Below, one piece after another: positions 1 through 8,283 of a stretch of DNA of 64,000 nucleotides. Both the position numbers and the translations under genes were made by a program. Location of the stretch: positions 17,177-81,176 of the forward strand of contig JACQZW010000018.1 of assembly GCA_016213675.1 (NCBI GenBank). The letters are read 5' to 3'. The DNA comes from Acidobacteriota bacterium (GTDB lineage: Bacteria > Acidobacteriota > Thermoanaerobaculia > Thermoanaerobaculales > Thermoanaerobaculaceae). Numbering within the stretch: position 1 is the first letter of the stretch; every line of letters starts with the position of its first letter. The notes beneath the pieces are model-generated. The model was not told the origin of the DNA. It was given only the letters and a program-made list of their open reading frames with translations, and made no database searches.

Positions 1-2
1 CG

Positions 3-884
3 GCGGAGCTGTCGCAGGCCGAGCAGCAGCGGCAGGCGCGGGTGCCGCCGGGGGCGCACGTGCGGCCTTCCGAGGCGTCGGTCGATCAGCCGCTGGTCCC
101 GCGCCGCGCCCGCTATCCCGGCTCCCGTGTGTTGCGCCTCGGGTATCCGTCGGGTTTCTTCGAGTACCCGGTCCGGGTGTGCACGTACGCCACGGATCGT
201 CCCGACTGGGGCGCCGGGCGCACGGCGGCGGAGGGTCCGGGGATCGCGACCTGCGGCGACCCGCGTGCGACGACGGTCCTGTCCGAGTACATCTACGTCC
301 ACGGCGAGTACTACTTCGGCATCCGCGCGGCGCTGATGGGCTCGTGGTTCCCCGTGCAGCGGTTGATCCCGCGCCAGACGCCCGACGCGCTGCGCGCGGG
401 CGGCAACGCCTGGCAGGTGGTCGCGGAGAGCGAGAACGTGTTCGAGTTCGACGTGCCGCTCCTGCTGGCGATCTACCCCTTCGGGCGCGATCCCTACGCG
501 TTCGACTACCGCTTCTGGGACCTGGAGGGCGGCCACTACTGGAACGACGTCGCGATCCTGCTCGGGTTCAGCATGATCAGCATCCCCTGGGACCACATGT
601 ACGCGGGCCTTTCGCTCCCCGTGTACAGCGGCGTTTCGCTGACGGTCCTGGCGCACTTCGAGAAGCGCTCGATCCCGATCGGCGTGCGCGCCGGGGACAT
701 CTTCGAGTTCACGGGGAGCGTCGATCCCACGCTCGGTGAGGTCTTCGGCTCGGAGAGCCAGTTCATCACGGGGGTCGCCTTCGGCGTCTCGGTGGACTAC
801 GACCTGTTCGAGCGGGCGTTCCGGGCGATCTGGGCCAAGTTCGGCAACCTGCCGGTGATCCGCTCGACGCCCTACGGGGGCTAG
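3..884 (+). CDS. Hypothetical envelope protein, 5'-truncated by the window edge
   Basis: The frame is open from base 3 without a stop, so the first in-window GTG (42) is probably internal and the gene starts upstream. About 290 residues are visible. The protein is rich in aromatic residues and in alternating hydrophobic stretches separated by turns, the look of an outer-membrane or periplasmic beta protein, but I recognise no family. No cysteine lipobox can be seen because the N-terminus is missing. It ends 22 bases before the next gene, which has its own ribosome site, so it is probably the first visible member of the operon running to 8100. Function unknown. Confidence 0.7.
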   Translation, partial: AELSQAEQQRQARVPPGAHVRPSEASVDQPLVPRRARYPGSRVLRLGYPSGFFEYPVRVCTYATDRPDWGAGRTAAEGPGIATCGDPRATTVLSEYIYVHGEYYFGIRAALMGSWFPVQRLIPRQTPDALRAGGNAWQVVAESENVFEFDVPLLLAIYPFGRDPYAFDYRFWDLEGGHYWNDVAILLGFSMISIPWDHMYAGLSLPVYSGVSLTVLAHFEKRSIPIGVRAGDIFEFTGSVDPTLGEVFGSESQFITGVAFGVSVDYDLFERAFRAIWAKFGNLPVIRSTPYGG

Positions 885-906
885 GCCCGGCCGGGGAGGT
901 GACGAG

Positions 907-2463
907 ATGACGGCACAGAACATTCGCCTCTGGCTCCTCGCCCCGCTCGCCGCGGCCGGCGCGGGCTGCGGCTCCGAGGCCAGTCTGCCGGGCGTGGGAG
1001 ACACGCCCTACCGGATCGAGCTGTCGTTGCTGGATCCGTCGACCGGCGAGGTGCTGCGACCTCCCGCGGCGGGGGACGCGGCCCTCTGGCCGCTGGGCCT
1101 GCCGGACGGGCCGGTCCTGTCGGTGACGTACTGGGCCGTGCGCACGACCCCGCCCCTCTCGCTGATCGTGCGCGCGGTCGGTGCCGGTCTTGCGGGGGGC
1201 ACGACCGTGGCGGGGACGGGTGGCGACGGGGGAGGCGGGGGCGATCCGTGCGCCGCGGACCCGTTCGCCTCCGGCTGTCCGTGCGACGTGGACGTCTGGG
1301 ACCCCGCGTGCGTGTGCTACGACGATCCCTGTCTCACGGGCTGCCCGGGCTGGTACGATCCGGACTCGTACTTCTGCGGCAAGGCGGGCGGGACGAGCGA
1401 GATCGTGGAGGCGACGGTGCCGCTGGAGATCATCGACACCGACCACCGGACGGTGAAGATCTCGGTCCTGCCGCCGGCGTCCGCCGGGCTGGCCCAGATC
1501 ACCGTGGTCCTCGGCGGCGCGTCGGAGTCGATCCCCGTGGAGTTCACGGCGTCCGACGTCGCCATCCACGCTCCGGCGACGGGGGTCGCCGACGGGGCGA
1601 CCGAGACGCCGTTGACGGTGACGGGTCTCGCGGGCCAGATCGTCGAGGTGGAGACGTCGCGCGGCACGTTCGTGGCCCCGGGCTTCACGGGGCACGCGTC
1701 GCTGCTCCTCGTGGCGGATGCCCCGGGTTCCATCGAGGGCACGGCGGTGGTCGGGCTGATCTCGGCCACGCGCGGGCCCGCGGTCGTTTCCGCGGGCGGC
1801 TCGGCCGCCGACTGGGTGCGCATCGACTTCGAGGACGTCCTGCTGGAATTCGGGACTCCGACGGCGATCGACTTCGTGCCGGGCAAGCTGGTGCACGAGA
1901 TCTGCGTCGCGACCAACAGCGCGAAGGGCCAGATCCGGCTCCAGAACACCGCGACCGACGCCGTGCTGCTCGATACCGTCCCACAGCCGGTGCTCGCCGC
2001 CTCCGGCGCCCTTCCTTCGTCGTGCCCCGGCGGCAGCTTCGCCGGCTACGCCCTCTTCCGCTGGGCGGCCGGCGACACGACCGACGCCCTGACCGCGACA
2101 TGGACCGGGCCGACGGCGGGCACGACGGCGACCGCGTCGGCGCGGGTGGAGGGCGTCGCGTTCGCGGGCTACCGCGCGACCCTGGAGTCCACGCAGCTCG
2201 ATTTCGGCGATCCGTACCTGCTGCTGTTGCAGGTGCGGCTGGAGTACCTGGCGGCCGGCGGGCTCTCGACCCGCCCCGCGGACGGCGTGGGGCTCACGTT
2301 CATCGTCGCTTCGACCTTCGGCGCGACGCCGCTCATGGCCGACGCGGAGACCAGCCCCGAGGGGACGGCGAACGCGGTCTACTCGGTCGTCGATGGCGAC
2401 GTGCTGGAGGTCTTCGTCCAGCCCGAGGAGTGGTCCTCGATCGACCTGGGCTCGGCGCCGTAG
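907..2463 (+). CDS. Predicted lipoprotein with a Cys-rich insert, function unknown
   Basis: 518 residues. The N-terminus is a short signal peptide ending in a lipobox-like AGAGC with Cys21 as the lipid site, so it is probably outer-membrane anchored. Residues about 95-160 form a Gly-rich linker followed by a Cys-dense stretch with roughly nine cysteines, likely disulfide-bonded outside the cytoplasm. The rest is beta-rich with Val/Thr/Gly-rich repeats suggestive of Ig-like folds. The ATG is preceded by GGGAGG seven bases upstream, which fixes the start. It sits between the truncated envelope gene and the GAF gene (12-base gap). No catalytic motif is visible. Confidence 0.8.
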   Translation: MTAQNIRLWLLAPLAAAGAGCGSEASLPGVGDTPYRIELSLLDPSTGEVLRPPAAGDAALWPLGLPDGPVLSVTYWAVRTTPPLSLIVRAVGAGLAGGTTVAGTGGDGGGGGDPCAADPFASGCPCDVDVWDPACVCYDDPCLTGCPGWYDPDSYFCGKAGGTSEIVEATVPLEIIDTDHRTVKISVLPPASAGLAQITVVLGGASESIPVEFTASDVAIHAPATGVADGATETPLTVTGLAGQIVEVETSRGTFVAPGFTGHASLLLVADAPGSIEGTAVVGLISATRGPAVVSAGGSAADWVRIDFEDVLLEFGTPTAIDFVPGKLVHEICVATNSAKGQIRLQNTATDAVLLDTVPQPVLAASGALPSSCPGGSFAGYALFRWAAGDTTDALTATWTGPTAGTTATASARVEGVAFAGYRATLESTQLDFGDPYLLLLQVRLEYLAAGGLSTRPADGVGLTFIVASTFGATPLMADAETSPEGTANAVYSVVDGDVLEVFVQPEEWSSIDLGSAP

Positions 2464-2475
2464 ACGGGGACCGGC

Positions 2476-3267
2476 GTGCTGGGCCGACTTCCCGCGGACT
2501 TCGTCGAACGGCTGCGCGATCTGCTGTCGACCGTCGAGCTGTCGCGGCAGCTCCTGCGCGCGGATACGGACGATTCGCGGCTGGAGCGGCTGGTGGCGCT
2601 GGCGGCGCGCATCGCGGACGCCGAGTCCGGGGTGCTCTTGCTCGTGGACGAGGACCGCGGCGACCTGCGGGCGGCGGCGGCCGTCGGGCCGGGCGCGGAG
2701 GCGCTGCGCGGGACGCACCTGGCTCCCGGTTCGGACATCGCGGGGGCGGCGCTGGCGGCGGGCGAGCCGATGGCGGTGGCGGGCGAGGGCGAGGAGGGGA
2801 TGGACACGCCGGTCGAGAGGCTGATGGGCGTGCCGACGCGCAACCTGCTGGCGGTGCCGTTCGAGGTGCACGGGGCGCCGGCAGGCGTGTTGGAGCTGCG
2901 CAACACGCAGGCGGAGCGCGGCTTCGACCCGGAGACGATCGCGCGCGTGGCGGAGCTGGCGCGGATCGCGGCGGCCGCGGTCGAGGACTGGAGGGGCGAC
3001 CGGTTCCTCTTCGCGCTGTTCGCGGCCGCGCTGCCGCGCGCGTTGGCCCCGGGGGACGACGCGGCGCGGACCGGCGTCTCCGACGAGCTGCGGCGGTGGC
3101 TGGAGGGGCTGCGCCAGACGCCGGCGTGGCGCGCGGCGCTGGAGACCGTGGAATCGATCCGCGAGATCCTGCGCACCGGCGACGACGGGGCACGGCTGGC
3201 GGCGGAGGTGTTGTCGGCCGTGGCGCGGCGCGAGCGCGCGCGGCGGCGGGACCTGGAGCTGCCGTGA
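2476..3267 (+). CDS. GAF-domain protein
   Basis: 263 residues from a GTG start. Residues about 35-165 look like a GAF fold: a helix with L-x-x-LVALAARI, the strand GVLLLVDED, a later NLLAVPFEVHG strand and a GVLELRN strand, ending in the FDPETIARVAELA helix typical of GAF domains. Such domains bind small ligands or act as protein interaction modules. The remaining C-terminal 100 residues are helical with no kinase, cyclase or HD domain, so it is not a canonical two-component protein. Its stop overlaps the GTG of the subtilase gene by four bases (GTGA), indicating translational coupling. It may sense a signal for the adjacent protease and exporter, which is inference only. Confidence 0.72.
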   Translation: MLGRLPADFVERLRDLLSTVELSRQLLRADTDDSRLERLVALAARIADAESGVLLLVDEDRGDLRAAAAVGPGAEALRGTHLAPGSDIAGAALAAGEPMAVAGEGEEGMDTPVERLMGVPTRNLLAVPFEVHGAPAGVLELRNTQAERGFDPETIARVAELARIAAAAVEDWRGDRFLFALFAAALPRALAPGDDAARTGVSDELRRWLEGLRQTPAWRAALETVESIREILRTGDDGARLAAEVLSAVARRERARRRDLELP

Positions 3268-4064
3268 CGGAAACCGGGCCGCTGCGCCTCTTCCTGGAAT
3301 CGATCCCTCCCGAGCTGCTCGCGGCGCGGGGCGACGGCCGCGGGGTCCGGGTGGCGATCGTCGATTCGGGCGTCGACGCCGCACACCCGGCGCTGGCCGG
3401 GCGGGTCGAGCGCTCGGTCGCCGTGCAGCGCGAGGGCGCCGCCTGGAAGGTCGTCGACGTCGAGCCCGGCGATCCCGCGGGCCACGGCACGGCGTGCGCG
3501 GGGATCACCGTGCGCCTCGCGCCCGAGTGCCGCATCTGGAGCGTGCGCATCCTGGGCGAGGCGGCGCGCGGCCAGGGCTCGGCGCTGCTCGCCGCGCTCG
3601 ACTGGGCCATCGCCTCCGGCGCCGACGTGCTCAACGTCAGCCTGGGCACGCGGAGTCCCGAACTGGCCGAGCCGTTGCGGGCGCGGATCGACCGCGCGTA
3701 CCGCGCGGGCGCCATCGTCGTCGCGGCCGCGAGCAACCTGCCCGACGTGCGCAGCTACCCCGCGATCTTCAGCTCGCTCATCGCGGTGGACAGCGCGGCG
3801 ATCGAGGATCCCGAGAAATTCTACTTCCGGTTCGGGCGCGAGAGCGAGATCGAGGCGCCCGGGATCTACGTTCGCGCGGCCTGGCCGGGCGGCGGCGAGA
3901 AGATCGTGACGGGCACCAGCTTCGCGTGCCCCCACGTGGCGGGCCACGCGGCGCGCCTGCTCTCGGCCAATCCCGGACTGCGGCCGTTCCACGTCAAGAC
4001 CCTGCTCTACGCCATCGGCCTGGCGCACGCACGGCGCGACGGCCCCGCGCGGGAGGCGGCATGA
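3264..4064 (+). CDS. Subtilisin-like S8 serine peptidase without signal or propeptide
   Basis: 266 residues. The full subtilase triad is visible: Asp34 in VAIVDSGVD, His74 in GHGTACAG and Ser219 in TGTSFACPH, with oxyanion Asn158 in AAASN. The catalytic domain fills nearly the whole protein. There is no signal peptide, no inhibitor propeptide and no C-terminal extension, so the enzyme is predicted to act in the cytoplasm. The GTG start overlaps the GAF stop and the stop overlaps the TPR start (ATGA), placing it firmly inside a coupled operon with a TPR protein, an ABC exporter and a small protein. Leaderless subtilases next to exporters are known to mature ribosomal peptides in some pathways; whether that happens here is inference. 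Confidence 0.9.
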   Translation: MTETGPLRLFLESIPPELLAARGDGRGVRVAIVDSGVDAAHPALAGRVERSVAVQREGAAWKVVDVEPGDPAGHGTACAGITVRLAPECRIWSVRILGEAARGQGSALLAALDWAIASGADVLNVSLGTRSPELAEPLRARIDRAYRAGAIVVAAASNLPDVRSYPAIFSSLIAVDSAAIEDPEKFYFRFGRESEIEAPGIYVRAAWPGGGEKIVTGTSFACPHVAGHAARLLSANPGLRPFHVKTLLYAIGLAHARRDGPAREAA

Positions 4065-5767
4065 GCGACGAACGCGACGCGGCGACCGAGTTGGACGCGC
4101 TGGAGCGCGCCGGACGCCTGGCCGAGGCGGCGAGCAAGGCCCGCGAGCTGGCCGAACGCGCGCCGGAGCCCGCCGCGCGCGCGCTCGCGCTGGTCCGGGC
4201 GGCCGAGCTGCTCCTGGAGACGCAGGGGCCCCCGGCGGCCCGTCCACTCCTGGACGAGGCGCTGGCGGACGCGCGGCGCGCCGGAGACGGCGGGGCGGAG
4301 GCGCTGGCGCTGGCGGAGACGGCACGGCTGGAGCTGTTCGGACGCGACACGGAGGCCCTGCACCGCGCCGAGAAGCTGCTCGACGAGGCGGCGGCCCGCG
4401 CCGGCCTCCCGGACCCGGGCCAGGGCCTGCCGGCGGCGGCCGCTTGCCGCATCGCCCACTACCGCGGCCTGCTCGCGTCGCGCCGGGGGGAGCCGGCCAC
4501 GAGCGTAGCGCAGCTCCGGCGGGCCTACGCGCTGGCCGACGGCGACCCGGCACAACGCTCGCGCATCCTCAACTCCTGGGGACTCCAGCTCGAGGCGTGG
4601 GGCGACGCGGACGAGGCGCGCCGGCTGCTGGAGCGCTCGCTGGAGCTGAAGCTCGAGCTGCAGGACCTGTACGGCGCAGCCGCCACCTACGGCGCCCTGG
4701 CATTCCTGCACTCGCGCCTGGGCGCCCACGCCGAGGCTCGCGACGCGCTGGCACGCGATCTCGAGCTCTCCGAGCGCATCGGGGCGCTCGACGTGCTGCC
4801 GGGGCTCCACGCCCGGCTGGCCGGGGCGCTGGTCGGCTTGGGACGAATCGGCGGGGCGGAGCGCGAGGCGCGAACGGCGATCGAGCTGGCGGAGACGTCG
4901 TCGTCCGTTCCGGCGACCCGGGCGAGATGGTTCGCCTGGCGCGAGCTGGCCCGTGTGCGCCTCGCGCAGGGACTGCTGGATGAAGCCCGGGAAGCGGCAC
5001 GCGAGCGCGCGCTGGCCGGGTTCGAGGCGTTGCGGGATCCGTACGGGTCCGCGCTGGCGCGGTTGACGCTGGCCGAGGTCGAGCTGCTGCGCGGGGAGGG
5101 GGACGTGCCGGGGGCGCTGGCCGCCGCGCAAGAGGCGCTCGACGGCGCGCGCGCGGTTTTCGCGCGATTGGGCGCGGTGCAGGAGACGGCCGAGGCGCTG
5201 CTCCTGCAGGCCCGGATCGAGCGGGCGCGGGGCGAGACCGACCGCGCGGCGGCGACCGCGGAGCACCGCGTGCTGCCGCTCGTCGAACGTCTGGCGCGGG
5301 CCACCCCGCACCTGCGACGCGCGGCGCTGGATCTCCTGGCCGCGACCAGGGCGGGGGCGGCCGACGAGCGGCTCGAGGTGCTCGCCGGGCTGCGACGGGT
5401 CGAGACGATGCTGGCCGATCGCGCGGGAGCGCCGGCGGCGTGGACGGCGGTGGCCGTCGCGGTCGGTACCGTTGAAAGTGCGGAGCGCGCGGCACGGGCG
5501 GCGGCGGCGGAGGGCGGGGTGCTGGCGTGGTTCCCGCCGAGGCGGGCGGTGGCCCTCTTCGCGGGTCCGGACGCGGCGGCGCGGGCCGAGGCGATGCGCG
5601 GACGGATGCCGGGGGTTGCGACCGCGGTGGTTTCGGGAGAAGCGACGGTCCGGGCCCTGTGGCCGGCGGGGCCGACGGCTGAGGGTCCCGCGGTCGACGA
5701 GGCCTTGCGCGGACTGCCGCGGGGGAGGAAGAGGAAACCACCGATGGACACCGATAGACACCGATAG
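4061..5767 (+). CDS. TPR-rich cytoplasmic protein with a degenerate cyclase-like tail
   Basis: 568 residues, all-helical and Ala/Leu/Arg rich, with consecutive TPR-like helix pairs from about residue 10 to 430 (for example the segment QRSRILNSWGLQLEAWGD followed by DEARRLLERSLEL). The last 110 residues contain beta segments such as AWTAVAVAVG and GGVLAWFPPRRAVALF that resemble a class III nucleotide cyclase fold without its metal-binding aspartates, so any such domain is probably inactive. No signal peptide. It is coupled to the subtilase upstream. The final residues (MDTDRHR) and the stop codon are encoded by a decamer repeat array (5735-5766), so the C-terminus has been remodelled by repeat DNA. 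Confidence 0.8.
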   Translation: MSDERDAATELDALERAGRLAEAASKARELAERAPEPAARALALVRAAELLLETQGPPAARPLLDEALADARRAGDGGAEALALAETARLELFGRDTEALHRAEKLLDEAAARAGLPDPGQGLPAAAACRIAHYRGLLASRRGEPATSVAQLRRAYALADGDPAQRSRILNSWGLQLEAWGDADEARRLLERSLELKLELQDLYGAAATYGALAFLHSRLGAHAEARDALARDLELSERIGALDVLPGLHARLAGALVGLGRIGGAEREARTAIELAETSSSVPATRARWFAWRELARVRLAQGLLDEAREAARERALAGFEALRDPYGSALARLTLAEVELLRGEGDVPGALAAAQEALDGARAVFARLGAVQETAEALLLQARIERARGETDRAAATAEHRVLPLVERLARATPHLRRAALDLLAATRAGAADERLEVLAGLRRVETMLADRAGAPAAWTAVAVAVGTVESAERAARAAAAEGGVLAWFPPRRAVALFAGPDAAARAEAMRGRMPGVATAVVSGEATVRALWPAGPTAEGPAVDEALRGLPRGRKRKPPMDTDRHR

Positions 5768-5823
5768 GGGGGAAGGGGAAGGGGAAGGGGGAAACCACAG
5801 ATGGACACAGATGGACACAGATA
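5735..5823 (+). repeat. Two decamer-array copies flanking a G-quadruplex motif
   Basis: Two 32-base copies (5735-5766 and 5792-5823), identical at 28 of 32 positions, are each built from a roughly ten-base unit like accgatggac. Between them lie four G-runs of 6, 4, 4 and 5 separated by AA (5767-5791), a textbook intramolecular G-quadruplex pattern. The first copy contains the TAG stop of the TPR gene. The second ends 16 bases before the GTG of the ABC gene, so the element fills the gap between the two halves of the operon. Confidence 0.9.
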
Positions 5824-5839
5824 GTGGAGGAGGGGGCTC

Positions 5840-7651
5840 GTGAGTGGGGACGCCCGGCGGCGGCTGGTGCGGCTGCTGGTGCGGCGTCGGGCGGGTCTGT
5901 TTGTGGGGACGGCGATCCTGGCGATTGTGGTGCCGGTGGTGGCCTCGACACCGGTGCGGGCGATTCCGGCGGTGGCAGCGGCGGTGACGGCGGACGACGG
6001 GGTCGGGCTTGGCGTGGTCGTTCCCTGGGGCGGTGGGGGAATGCTGAGCCTGGGCGCGTTGCTCGGGTTGCTCGTCGGCATCGGGCTCTTCGCGGCGGTG
6101 CTGTCGCTGCTGCAGGGGATGCTGGTGGCGCGGCTGAACGCGCGGCTGGCGGCGGACGTGCGCATCCGGCTGACCGAGCACCTCCTGCGCCAGCCGCCGT
6201 CGTATCACCAGCGCGTCGGGCCCGGGCCGCTGCTGGGCGCGCTGACGGCGGACGCCGAGATGATCGCCTTGCACCTGGGCAACCTCCTGCCCGCGGCGTT
6301 CGGCGTGGTCTCGGGGGCGATCGTGTGGTCGCTGACGCTGGGCGGAGGGTTGACGGGTGCGGGTGTGGCGACCGGCGCCGCGGCGCTCGTGGTCGGCGCG
6401 GTGTTCGTGGTGTTGGGGGTGACCAACGGGCTGGCGGCACGGCTCACGGGACGGCGGGCGGGCTCCAGCCAGGTGCAGGCGCAGCAGGCGCGCGACGCGG
6501 CGCTCGGGGCGATCACGGAGACGCTTGGCGCCGCGGACGAGATCCAGGCCAACGCGGCGGAGGAGGAGGAGACCGAGCGGCTGGCGACGAAGATTTCCGA
6601 GATGGCGGCGCGGCAGGAGCGCGTGGCGGCCTGGGGGACCCTGGGCGGCTCGCTGACGCAGGTCGTGGTGGTCGTGGCGGTCCCGGCGCTGGTCGTGACC
6701 GCCACGCTGCTGGACGCGCCGGCCGCGGCGCTGGCGGTCGTTTTGCCCAGCCTCACGTTCCTCCAGGCGGCGATCGGCTCCGCCACGGGACTGTGGACGC
6801 AGGTCCGGATGACGCGTCCGTCGCTGGATCGCGCGGCGGAGCTTCTGGCGGAGAAGCCGGGGATTGTCGATCCGGCGGGGGCGCGGCCGCTGCTCGAGGT
6901 CCGGGGGGCGCTGCGCTTCCGCGAGCTTCGTTTCGCCTATCCCGGAGCGGAGAAGGCGGTCTTGGACGGGGCCGATTTCGAGGTCGCGGCGGGGCGGACG
7001 GTGGCGATCGTGGGCGACGGCGGGTCGGGCAAGAGCACGCTGCTCAAGCTGCTCTTGCGCTTCCACGATCCCGACGCGGGCGCGGTGACGCTGGACGGCC
7101 GGGACGTGCGGGACGTGCCGCTGCGGGAGCTGCGCCGCCGAGTGGCGATGCTCGGCCAGCACTCGCGGCTGTTCGCGCGCTCGGTGCGGGAGAACCTGCG
7201 GATGGGTGCGGGGACGGTTTCGGACGAGAAGCTCCGTGCCGCGTGCCGGACGGCCGCCGCGGAGCCGCTCTTGGCGAAGCTGGGCGGCGGTTTGGACGCG
7301 GCGGTGGACCCCGGCGCGGCGAACCTGTCGGGCTCGGAGCGCCGGCGGCTGGCGCTGGCGCGGGTGCTGGCTCGCGATCCCGCGGTGCTGCTGCTCGACG
7401 AGCCCGAGGTCGGGCTGCCGCAGGCGATGGCGGAGCAGCTCCTCAAGGACGTGCGGGCGGCGGCGAGCGGACGCACGTGCCTGATGGTCACGCATCGGCC
7501 GGACTTGCTGGAAGCCGACGAGGTGGTGTTTCTTTCGGGGGGCCGGGTGGCCGCGCGCGGCACGCACGACGAGCTGGCGCGGACCTGCGAGCCCTACGGG
7601 AAGCTGCTCGCGCGGCGCCGCGAGGGCGCCGGAGAAGGCGGTGGAGCATGA
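5840..7651 (+). CDS. ABC exporter half-transporter (membrane domain fused to ATPase)
   Basis: 603 residues. Residues 1-330 are the type IV exporter membrane domain, with hydrophobic spans near 18-50, 65-95, 150-195 and 270-320. The ATPase follows: Walker A GDGGSGKST near 391, Q-loop GQHS near 438, signature LSGSE near 496 (a variant of LSGGQ), Walker B VLLLDEPE near 516 and the switch His in VTHRPD near 551, so it should hydrolyse ATP. There is no N-terminal C39 peptidase. It must dimerise because only one half is encoded. The GTG start follows GGAGGAGG, and the stop overlaps the ATG of the 150-residue protein (ATGA), making that protein the leading candidate for substrate or accessory factor. 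Confidence 0.93.
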   Translation: MSGDARRRLVRLLVRRRAGLFVGTAILAIVVPVVASTPVRAIPAVAAAVTADDGVGLGVVVPWGGGGMLSLGALLGLLVGIGLFAAVLSLLQGMLVARLNARLAADVRIRLTEHLLRQPPSYHQRVGPGPLLGALTADAEMIALHLGNLLPAAFGVVSGAIVWSLTLGGGLTGAGVATGAAALVVGAVFVVLGVTNGLAARLTGRRAGSSQVQAQQARDAALGAITETLGAADEIQANAAEEEETERLATKISEMAARQERVAAWGTLGGSLTQVVVVVAVPALVVTATLLDAPAAALAVVLPSLTFLQAAIGSATGLWTQVRMTRPSLDRAAELLAEKPGIVDPAGARPLLEVRGALRFRELRFAYPGAEKAVLDGADFEVAAGRTVAIVGDGGSGKSTLLKLLLRFHDPDAGAVTLDGRDVRDVPLRELRRRVAMLGQHSRLFARSVRENLRMGAGTVSDEKLRAACRTAAAEPLLAKLGGGLDAAVDPGAANLSGSERRRLALARVLARDPAVLLLDEPEVGLPQAMAEQLLKDVRAAASGRTCLMVTHRPDLLEADEVVFLSGGRVAARGTHDELARTCEPYGKLLARRREGAGEGGGA

Positions 7652-8100
7652 GCGAGACGAAGAAGGTTCTGGTCAACCATCCCGACGGGCGGATTTGCGA
7701 GGTGCCGGTCGACGTGCTCGACGGCTACGTCGTGCCGCCGGAGCGCGTGAAGGAGCTGGCGCGTGCGGCAGGCGGGAGGGTCGTCTCGGAGGGTCCGCCC
7801 GTTCCGGCCGAGGGGCCGGCGGGCGAGCACCCGGACCGGTCGCTGGTGCTTCCGGCGAGCGGGCAGAGCGTGGTGTTCAACTTCTACCTGGGCCCCCAGG
7901 CGAAGCTGGCGCTGCACGCCACGGGCCCGGGCGCCCCGGCCAAGGAGGGCGCGGACGTCGAGGGCTACCACATGGACATCGATGCGATGGGCTCGATGAC
8001 GCTGCACACCGACTGGCGCGTCGGCCCGTACATCGACAAGTCCGGGCGCCCCGGCTTCGGCCCGCATTCGCACGATCCCGTGGCCGGCAACGCGCAGTAG
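7648..8100 (+). CDS. 150-residue protein coupled to the ABC exporter, function unknown
   Basis: 150 residues, no signal peptide or membrane span. The N-terminal third begins MSETKKVLVNHPDGR and ends in a helix with AAGG at 40-43. The middle has a beta strand (VVFNFYLGPQAKLALHA), and the C-terminal third is rich in His, Asp, Gly and aromatic residues (GYHMDIDAMGSM and later GPHSHDP). I do not recognise a family. Placement as the last gene of the operon, overlapping the exporter by four bases and downstream of a leaderless subtilase, makes a secreted or processed product plausible, but the GG motif is weak and could be chance. An intracellular metal-binding accessory protein is an alternative. 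The heptamer array at 8101 starts immediately after its TAG. Confidence 0.75.
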   Translation: MSETKKVLVNHPDGRICEVPVDVLDGYVVPPERVKELARAAGGRVVSEGPPVPAEGPAGEHPDRSLVLPASGQSVVFNFYLGPQAKLALHATGPGAPAKEGADVEGYHMDIDAMGSMTLHTDWRVGPYIDKSGRPGFGPHSHDPVAGNAQ

Positions 8101-8142
8101 GTCGGCGGTCGGCGGTCGGCGGTCGAGGGTCGGCGGGCGGCG
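8101..8142 (+). repeat. GTCGGCG heptamer array directly after a stop codon
   Basis: Six in-register seven-base units, four of them exact gtcggcg and two variants. The array begins at the first base after the TAG of the 150-residue protein. It is the reverse-complement family of the array at 29764-29791. The following 140 bases to the next start show nothing else recognisable. Confidence 0.9.
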
Positions 8143-8283
8143 GGGGCGCTCCGTGCGGCCCGCCGCTGACGGAAGATAGTCCTTGCGCGCGGCGTGTTCG
8201 TCCCGCAGACTTCCTTCAATCAGGGAATTCGCGCGCAGGGGAGTCGGGGTGACCTCCCGGAGCGCGGAGTCGGGGAGGACGCC

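Noticed and set aside
766..7567. Several minus-strand frames of 700-1200 codons
   Set aside because: They overlap the protease-exporter operon, whose sense proteins carry clear catalytic motifs; the antisense products are low-complexity Arg/Pro/Ala sequence.
8194..8283. Earlier start for the beta-helix lipoprotein
   Set aside because: It would place about 30 non-hydrophobic residues before the signal peptide and has no ribosome site.
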